Positions 1 to 5,659 of a stretch of 8,222 nucleotides of DNA are shown here, piece by piece. Source of the stretch: a bacterium (GTDB lineage Bacteria > Planctomycetota > Planctomycetia > Pirellulales > Pirellulaceae); assembly GCA_030432015.1 (NCBI GenBank), contig JAUIHJ010000368.1, positions 1-8,222 on the forward strand, given 5' to 3'. The translations under genes and the position numbers were made by a program. Every line of letters starts with the position of its first letter. The first letter of the stretch is position 1. The notes below the pieces were generated by a model. That model saw only the letters and a program-made list of their open reading frames with translations, did no database searches and had not been told where the DNA came from.

Positions 1-1778
1 CATGGAAGCCGACCGGCAACGAACACCCGGCCACGTGCATTCTGCTAATCCTGATGATGAACGTCGGCCTGCCGTATTTCATTCTCTCCGCAACGGGCCC
101 TCTGATTCAGGCCTGGTATCGTCTTGACGAAACCGGACGCTCGCCCTACCGCCTGTATGCGTTATCCAATGCGGGCTCCCTGGCCGCCTTGTTGACGTAC
201 CCGATCCTTGTCGAACCTCTACTGACGACGCGTGATCAGGGGCGTATCTGGTCGCTCGGTTTCTGCCTCTTTGCGCTGATCTGTGGCTATCTGGCTGCAC
301 GATTATGGTCGCGAAGCGCGACGATCGAGGCGACACTGGCCGCCGAATCCAAACCGGAACCAGCCCCGAACTGGCGATTGCTTTCCGTCTGGCTCGTGCT
401 GCCCGCCCTGGCGTCGATCATGCTGCTGGCCACGACAAATCACGTCTGCCAGGATGTAGCCGTCATTCCATTCCTGTGGGTCGCGCCGTTGAGCCTGTAC
501 CTGCTGACGTTCATCATCTGCTTTGATCGGGAACAGTGGTATTCACGCACCTGGACCGCGGGTTTGGCGATCGTAAGCGTCATTGCTGTGTGCGTGCTGA
601 TGCGTCACGTGTTCAAACCTAATCTGGTGGTCGAGGTCAGCCTGTATTTTTCCGCCTTGTTCTTGATCTGCCTGCTTTGCCACGGCGAACTGGTGCGCAG
701 TAAGCCAAGCCCACGCTACCTGACCCTGTTCTACTTGATGTCGTCGGCCGGTGGTGCCGCTGGCGGGCTGATCGTCGCCCTGGTTTGCCCGGCAATTTTT
801 TCAACGAACATGGAGCTGAACATTGTCCTCATTATCGCAGTCATTTTCGCCCTGACCGTCTTTATCGGTGAAGCGCGAGCGAGGTGGCTCGGTGACTCAA
901 CGAGACGGCGGCAGATTGCCTGGCTGGGCGGCGGCGCCATCCTGTTGTTTGTCGGCGTCTCGCAATACGACGAGGTGGATCGTGAGACCATTGTCACCGC
1001 GCGTAATTTCTACGGAGTCCTTCACGTCGAGCGTCCGCCGGGGGCACGCGGAAACATCCTGGTCCACGGCCGCACCGTGCACGGGTTTCAATTTGATCAT
1101 CCGACGTTGAAGCGACGCCCGACCACCTACTACTCGTACGGCAGCGGAATTGGTCGGACGTTCTTCCAGCAGGATCCGGTGGCGCCGCGGCGAGTGGGAG
1201 CCATTGGACTGGGGACCGGAACGGTGGCGTGTTACGGAAAGCCTGGCGATCTCTTTCGGTTTTATGAAATCAACCCCGCGATGGTGAAGATCGCGCGCGA
1301 ACAGTATTCGTTTCTCGGTGACAGCCGGGCAGATGTGGAGGTCGTCCTGGGGGACGCGAGGCTCTCGCTGGAGCGGGAAGCGGATCAACATTTTGACATC
1401 CTGATCCTGGATGCGTTCAGCAGCGACTCCGTGCCGACCCACCTGCTGACGCGCGAAGCGTTTGATGTCTATCGTCGACATCTCAAGCCGGACGGCATCG
1501 TCGCAGTCCATGTCACCAACCGTCATCTACGTTTACAGCCGGTCGTGCGAAAGCTGGCCGAGCACGTCGGTATGGAGTGCGTCCAAATCAACAGTCCCCG
1601 CGATACGCTCCGAGGCATCCTGGCATCTGAATGGATGTTGATCACGGGCAACACGGAATTCCTCCGCCGCGAACATATCGCCGCGGTCGCCGTTCCATCA
1701 AGGGACCAGGCGGATCTCAATTTTCCGCTGTGGACGGACCAGTACAACAACCTGATTCAGATCATGAAAATCTATTGA
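1..1778 (+). CDS. Membrane protein fused to a spermidine-synthase-like domain, 5' end missing
   Basis: The reading frame is open from base 3 to the TGA at 1776-1778. ATG codons at 54 and 57 are probably internal: the 17 codons before them read on without a stop, and the protein there is already inside a hydrophobic segment, so the true start lies before the window. Numbering from the ATG at 54 gives 574 residues. The first ~300 carry about nine or ten hydrophobic segments (roughly 33-55, 66-85, 107-126, 133-155, 168-184, 194-210, 221-245, 255-271, 288-302), as in an MFS-like membrane domain. Residues ~315-574 look like a spermidine-synthase/SAM-methyltransferase Rossmann fold: GLGTGT at 385-390, acidic E406 in FYEIN after the next strand (expected ribose contact), LGDAR at 432-436, and LDAFSSDSVP at 452-461. 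The C-terminus looks complete. Such fusions are usually annotated 'fused MFS/spermidine synthase'. Real polyamine synthesis is doubtful, since the usual acidic DxxDP-type active-site motif is altered. Fold assignment is confident; substrate is unknown. Confidence 0.88.
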   Translation, partial: WKPTGNEHPATCILLILMMNVGLPYFILSATGPLIQAWYRLDETGRSPYRLYALSNAGSLAALLTYPILVEPLLTTRDQGRIWSLGFCLFALICGYLAARLWSRSATIEATLAAESKPEPAPNWRLLSVWLVLPALASIMLLATTNHVCQDVAVIPFLWVAPLSLYLLTFIICFDREQWYSRTWTAGLAIVSVIAVCVLMRHVFKPNLVVEVSLYFSALFLICLLCHGELVRSKPSPRYLTLFYLMSSAGGAAGGLIVALVCPAIFSTNMELNIVLIIAVIFALTVFIGEARARWLGDSTRRRQIAWLGGGAILLFVGVSQYDEVDRETIVTARNFYGVLHVERPPGARGNILVHGRTVHGFQFDHPTLKRRPTTYYSYGSGIGRTFFQQDPVAPRRVGAIGLGTGTVACYGKPGDLFRFYEINPAMVKIAREQYSFLGDSRADVEVVLGDARLSLEREADQHFDILILDAFSSDSVPTHLLTREAFDVYRRHLKPDGIVAVHVTNRHLRLQPVVRKLAEHVGMECVQINSPRDTLRGILASEWMLITGNTEFLRREHIAAVAVPSRDQADLNFPLWTDQYNNLIQIMKIY

Positions 1779-1783
1779 TGGGC

Positions 1784-2632
1784 CTATTTTGACGCCGCGA
1801 CGACCTCCCGAGCCTTTTTCTCCTCGGCGGCGGACAATTCGGGGTTGGGCGTTGCATCGCCTGCAGCCTCACCCAACATCCATTTCAGGCCGCCCAACAG
1901 CGACGCCATGTAAGTCTCGTTGGCCCACACGTCCTCGCGGTGTCCCAGGCTCATGTGCATCACTTTGCCTTGGCCATATTCCTTGACCCAGAGAACCGGC
2001 ACGTGGTACGGCTCCTTCCGGTCGGTCTTGGCCATGTTCAGACTCATCAGCACACGGACTTTCTCCGGCTGCCAGTTCTTAAAGCGATAGATCTCGTCTT
2101 GTAGCGTGACTTCGCTACCCCATGGCTGACTGGCCGGATGCTGCTTGTCGTGGACCGTTAGCGTGACGGTCGACCCGGCCCCCCACGGATGCCCATTAAA
2201 CGTACCGCCGATCATGTCCCAATACGGCTGATAGTCTTTATAGGTATCGGCGGCTGAGTGGGCGCCCATGAAGCCATGCCCCTTTTGCTTCAGCCAATCG
2301 TTCAGAAAATAGTTCATCTCCGCGTCGGCGATCGGCAGGTTTCCGCTGGTGTAAAAAAACACGACGTCGTAATGCTGAAGGTTTTCTTTGGTAAAGTCCT
2401 TCGCGCAATCCTGCGTGCAATCGACCCGAAACAAATTACTGGCAATTCCCAATTCGGTCAAAGCACGCTCAGCCGGGGCGAGTTGCTTTTCCTTTCGGCG
2501 CACGGAGCCGTGGACAAAGCCGGCGCTTTGCGTGACCATCAGCACGCGTGCCGGATCTGCGGCCCGGACCGCCGGTACCGGAGCGAGCCAACTAACAAAC
2601 AGCAAAGCGACGAGGGTAATTCGGTAGTTCAT
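1784..2632 (-). CDS. Secreted ThuA-like domain protein
   Basis: This is a 282-residue protein with a clear signal peptide: MNYR, a hydrophobic core at about 5-20, and likely cleavage after AVRA near residue 24, so it is exported. The remainder matches the ThuA-like family (class I glutamine-amidotransferase-like fold). Visible landmarks are a first strand VLMVTQSAGFVHGS at ~30-43, YDVVFFYTSG at 88-97, GFMGAHSAADT at 120-130, GGTFNGHPW at 142-150, DEIYRF at 179-184, and PVLWVKEYGQGKVMHMSLGH at 212-231. Length is normal for a single-domain ThuA protein; the last ~30 residues are a charged tail. ThuA is named from rhizobial trehalose/sucrose utilisation, and planctomycetes carry many secreted paralogues of unclear substrate. 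A Cys pair, C72 and C76 (CTQDC), could form a disulfide after export. The start has a strong Shine-Dalgarno sequence. It is the last gene of the minus-strand block, 34 bp after the cytochrome/WD40 gene, and its stop lies 5 bp from that of the convergent gene. Family is confident, exact activity unknown. Confidence 0.92.
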   Translation of the reverse strand: MNYRITLVALLFVSWLAPVPAVRAADPARVLMVTQSAGFVHGSVRRKEKQLAPAERALTELGIASNLFRVDCTQDCAKDFTKENLQHYDVVFFYTSGNLPIADAEMNYFLNDWLKQKGHGFMGAHSAADTYKDYQPYWDMIGGTFNGHPWGAGSTVTLTVHDKQHPASQPWGSEVTLQDEIYRFKNWQPEKVRVLMSLNMAKTDRKEPYHVPVLWVKEYGQGKVMHMSLGHREDVWANETYMASLLGGLKWMLGEAAGDATPNPELSAAEEKKAREVVAASK

Positions 2633-2637
2633 GATGG

Positions 2638-2644
2638 TCTTCCT
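2638..2644 (-). promoter_or_regulatory. Shine-Dalgarno site of the ThuA-like gene
   Basis: On the minus strand the sequence AGGAAGA lies 5 bases before the ATG at 2632-2630. This purine-rich match and good spacing support that start codon, which also gives a proper signal peptide. It sits in the 34-bp gap after the cytochrome/WD40 gene, which fits translation from a shared transcript. Confidence 0.7.
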
Positions 2645-2666
2645 GGTTGATAGTTAATCTTGACTG

Positions 2667-5555
2667 CTATTGCTGTTTGGCAACTTGCGACCGCTTCCGA
2701 ACGTGCAGCATAACCGGCAGCGATGCCTGATTTCCTTCGACACGTGCCAAGAGGTGAAAGGGGCGCGTCGTTTCGGGTACCCATTTCGCGGCCGAGATGA
2801 AAAACGTCCGTTCGTTCTGACCTTCGACGATCAACAGGCCATTCAGTCCGATATTGTCAACGTAAATGCCGTGTGGCAGGTTGCGTCCCGCATCAGCGTT
2901 TCCAAAACTGACGCGACCATCGAATCCATTCCGCTCGACCACAACTTCCGCCGTGATGGTCTCGCCCGGCGCGATGGTTAGTTCAACCGGTGCTTCCCCG
3001 GAACCGACCTGGTCAGCGGAACTGCCGCTTGGTCGCACCCGCACCAAGAGCTTGGGCTTCTTCGCAAGTTTGATTTCGCCAAGCGAACCGGCCGGCTTGA
3101 CGATCTCAGCACCGTTGACCCGGGCGGTGGCGGTCAGCTTGCTGCGTTTGGCGTTCTCGGCGGTCGGCGCCGGAGCATCGCCGGCGGCAAACAGGGTCCC
3201 CAGCGCCTGGTTCTGTCCGGATTCGACCGTGATTGGCGACGCCGCCCGAAACCCTGGTGGCAGCCCGGTGATGTCAACACGAATCTCGCCTTCATATCCG
3301 TCAATCCGGTCGACATTCAGGGTGAATTCTTTGGCGGACTCGGCGTTCACTGTCAGGTTGCCACCGGCCACCGAGACCTGAAAGTCCGGGCGGCGAGGTC
3401 GAATCGTAAGGTCGTATTTGAAATCAGCGCCCGCGAATCCCCGAGTATCCGTGATCCGCACGAAGAACTTGCCGGCGTGGGGCGCCGTGAAGCGCAGGCG
3501 AGAGTCGGCTCCCAGTTCGCGTTCGCTATCGTCGTCATTTTCGAAGTACAGCGGAAACACCGGCAACCCGTTGGGAATCAGTTGGGTTCCCGGCGGGTGC
3601 GGCTTAACGATATAGCACGGTTCCTGAAGCGGATGCGAGGCGGGGGTGGTATCGAAGAACGTGAAGCGGTTGCCACGTCCCGGGTAGAGCATAAAGCCAG
3701 AATCCGGGCCGCGCGGGTAATGCCACAGCTTGACAACTTCGCCCGACGCATACAAATACTCGTTTAACTCCATCTCTTCCCAGTTGTGCAACCGAAAGCC
3801 GTCCGCGGTTGATGAATCCTGGCCACGAAAGGTGAAGTAAGAATCACGCACCGCTTGTAGCAGAAGTCGCGGAATCGGCTGGCCATTCTCGTCGAGCACT
3901 TCGACGCGGGAATCCAGCGGTGACTTTTGCCGTGCGGCGTTGACCTCGACCATCCATTGCTGCCCTGCTGCTGATTCAAATTGAAACAGATCATTGTCGC
4001 GACGCTGGGAGTCGGAAGTCGGATTGATGACCCCTTGAATCACGGCTGGCAATTGAATCGGATTCGCCGTCGTCGCATCGTCGTTGGGCTCGACTTCCGC
4101 AAACGTGTGCTGCGACTCAGGCATGGCCTCGGGGGCGTCATGGCCAACGCCCGCAGCGACCGCGGCGGCTTCCGAGGCCTCCAGCGCCGGTATGGCATAT
4201 CCTTGCCGTGTTCCATTCAGCCGACCGACCACCAAACGCGGTTCGCCGCCCAACATGGTCAATCCGCCGACCGCGTCCGGCTGTTGCTCGAATGCATAAG
4301 CCTGCGAATAATTGGATGTATCCCAGAGTTTCAGTGATCGATCTTCCGCTGTGGAAACGAGCTGCGATCCGTCGCGGGAGAAGGCCAGCCCGGTCACGGC
4401 GCCTTCGTGCGCGTAGCGTGCGTAGACCAGCGGGTTGATCTGCTGCTTGTCCTTGGACACGAATCGCCAGACGCGAATTCGATTATCCGCGCCCCCCGCC
4501 AAAATAAATTTTCCGTCGGGGCTGAACGTCACGACATACTGTTCGGCCTGGGGCTGCCCCAATGTGTCGAGCCGCTCGCCCGACGCCACATGCCAGATCT
4601 TGGCCGTCTCGTCGCCACTGGCGCTCGCCAGGACGGTTCCGTCTGGACTGAACGCCAGGTCGTAGATTGCGTCGTTATGGCCGGCGAGCGTGCGGAGCCG
4701 TTTCCCGGTTTCGACGTCCCACAGCATGATCTGCTTGTCATAGCTACAGGTGGCCAGGACCGTGCCGTCCGGGCTGAGTTCGGCGTCAAACATCGCATCG
4801 CGATGTTCTGTAAACTCCTGTACTCGTTCACCTGTCGCGACATCAAAGAGCGACGCCTGGCCATAGAGCCCGCTGATTCCCGAGGCCGCGATCAATTGCT
4901 TTCCGTCGCCAGTGAAATGGACGGAATTTACCTTGCCGGGCAAGCCCGCGAAGGTGTGCAACAGCGCATCGTCGCTGACGGATCTCAATTCAACTGTGGC
5001 GAAGCGGGCGATGGCGATCGTCTTGCCGTCCGGCGACGCCGCGATTGCGGTAATGCCGCTGGGACGTTGATGGCGCGGGGCGATCGTTGGTGTCAATAAC
5101 GTCTTGCGATCGGGCTCGGCGCCGGCGGGGCCTTTCGCGCCCGAGTCAATCCAGGCGGCCAGCAAGGCAAGCTCTGCGGGATTCGGCGCGGCGTTCCCTT
5201 CCGGTGGCATACGTGGTTCCGCGGTTCCGTTAAGCAGCCGCAGCAGACGGCTCGACGCCGCCTGCCCCGGTATCAGCGCGGGGCCATGATCACCACCCTG
5301 TTGGAGGTCGGCGTACGATTCGACCGACAATTCGCCTTCGCGGTCGTCCGCATTGTGGCAACCGGCGCAATACTTTGTGAGGATCGGCGCAACCTGTTTC
5401 GCGTAATCAGGCGGGGTGTCCGCGGCCTGTGTTGGGGCACCGGCCCCGTGCAGGAGCAGTCCGAGCAACACGCATCGTAACACCTTGGAGAGAACGACAG
5501 GTGTGGGCTTCGCCGCGACGGGTGACGGTTCGGTCGACATCCAGAGTTGCATCAT
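2667..5555 (-). CDS. Secreted cytochrome c / WD40 propeller / pre-peptidase-like fusion protein
   Basis: This 962-residue protein has three visible parts. (1) An export signal with hydrophobic core at ~28-40 and likely cleavage after TQA at 42-44, then a planctomycete-type cytochrome c domain (~48-142) with heme motif CAGCH at 63-67 and a candidate axial Met116 in RMPPEG. (2) A WD40 propeller at ~164-455: six repeats with SPDG-type turns, the clearest at 250-291, 293-334 and 382-424, plus a degenerate seventh at ~426-456, consistent with seven blades. (3) A region starting FAEVEPNDD at 485-493, typical of bacterial pre-peptidase C-terminal (PPC) domains, continuing to ~720 (FFVRITDTRG at 697-706), followed by beta-rich Ig-like sequence to the end. 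The protein is probably extracytoplasmic, with heme attached after export; the propeller suggests partner binding. ATGs at 5555, 5552 and 5540 are all possible starts. None has a strong Shine-Dalgarno sequence, and an in-frame TGA 12 codons upstream limits extension. It lies 104 bp after the DUF1549/DUF1553 gene. Domain calls are strong; function is unknown. Confidence 0.93.
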   Translation of the reverse strand: MMQLWMSTEPSPVAAKPTPVVLSKVLRCVLLGLLLHGAGAPTQAADTPPDYAKQVAPILTKYCAGCHNADDREGELSVESYADLQQGGDHGPALIPGQAASSRLLRLLNGTAEPRMPPEGNAAPNPAELALLAAWIDSGAKGPAGAEPDRKTLLTPTIAPRHQRPSGITAIAASPDGKTIAIARFATVELRSVSDDALLHTFAGLPGKVNSVHFTGDGKQLIAASGISGLYGQASLFDVATGERVQEFTEHRDAMFDAELSPDGTVLATCSYDKQIMLWDVETGKRLRTLAGHNDAIYDLAFSPDGTVLASASGDETAKIWHVASGERLDTLGQPQAEQYVVTFSPDGKFILAGGADNRIRVWRFVSKDKQQINPLVYARYAHEGAVTGLAFSRDGSQLVSTAEDRSLKLWDTSNYSQAYAFEQQPDAVGGLTMLGGEPRLVVGRLNGTRQGYAIPALEASEAAAVAAGVGHDAPEAMPESQHTFAEVEPNDDATTANPIQLPAVIQGVINPTSDSQRRDNDLFQFESAAGQQWMVEVNAARQKSPLDSRVEVLDENGQPIPRLLLQAVRDSYFTFRGQDSSTADGFRLHNWEEMELNEYLYASGEVVKLWHYPRGPDSGFMLYPGRGNRFTFFDTTPASHPLQEPCYIVKPHPPGTQLIPNGLPVFPLYFENDDDSERELGADSRLRFTAPHAGKFFVRITDTRGFAGADFKYDLTIRPRRPDFQVSVAGGNLTVNAESAKEFTLNVDRIDGYEGEIRVDITGLPPGFRAASPITVESGQNQALGTLFAAGDAPAPTAENAKRSKLTATARVNGAEIVKPAGSLGEIKLAKKPKLLVRVRPSGSSADQVGSGEAPVELTIAPGETITAEVVVERNGFDGRVSFGNADAGRNLPHGIYVDNIGLNGLLIVEGQNERTFFISAAKWVPETTRPFHLLARVEGNQASLPVMLHVRKRSQVAKQQ

Positions 5556-5613
5556 CGTCGGTCTTTCGTGGAATGCTGGCAGGGAACGTCAGGCAACTGC
5601 GCGCTGGTGGCGT

Positions 5614-5625
5614 GCGGTGCACCGC
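5614..5625. repeat. 12-bp perfect palindrome in the intergenic gap
   Basis: GCGGTGCACCGC reads identically on both strands. It lies in the 104-bp gap between the DUF1549/DUF1553 gene and the cytochrome/WD40 gene. As a hairpin it would be only a 4-bp stem with a TGCA loop and no following T-run, so it is not a convincing terminator. It could be a site for a dimeric regulator, but a short palindrome can occur by chance in GC-rich DNA. I see no clear promoter or other feature in the rest of this gap. Confidence 0.25.
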
Positions 5626-5659
5626 TGCAACGGGGTGGTGGCCCGCTCCAATCAACGGG

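Noticed and set aside
54..59. ATG pair as the true start of the spermidine-synthase-like gene
   Set aside because: The same frame is open back to the window edge, the preceding residues read like the family, and starting here would cut into a membrane segment.
897..1526. A 209-codon open frame on the - strand opposite the spermidine-synthase-like gene
   Set aside because: It is antisense to the conserved membrane and Rossmann regions, its composition is Arg/His-rich as in shadow frames, and no motif is recognisable.
1791..1835. Possible terminator hairpin near the end of the ThuA-like gene (CCGAG, T-rich loop, CTCGG)
   Set aside because: The stem is only 5 bp with a 10-base loop, the T-run is in the loop rather than after the stem, and it lies inside the coding sequence of the charged tail.
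4625..4778. Recent tandem duplication of WD40 blades (SPDGTVLA occurs twice)
   Set aside because: The protein motif repeats, but the underlying codons differ at many synonymous positions, so this is ordinary WD40 repeat similarity and not a recent DNA duplication.
5407..5655. An 82-codon minus-strand frame bridging the intergenic gap and the 5' end of the cytochrome/WD40 gene
   Set aside because: It overlaps the signal peptide and cytochrome coding region in another frame, and its sequence is low in hydrophobic residues with no motif. The in-frame evidence for the large gene is much stronger.
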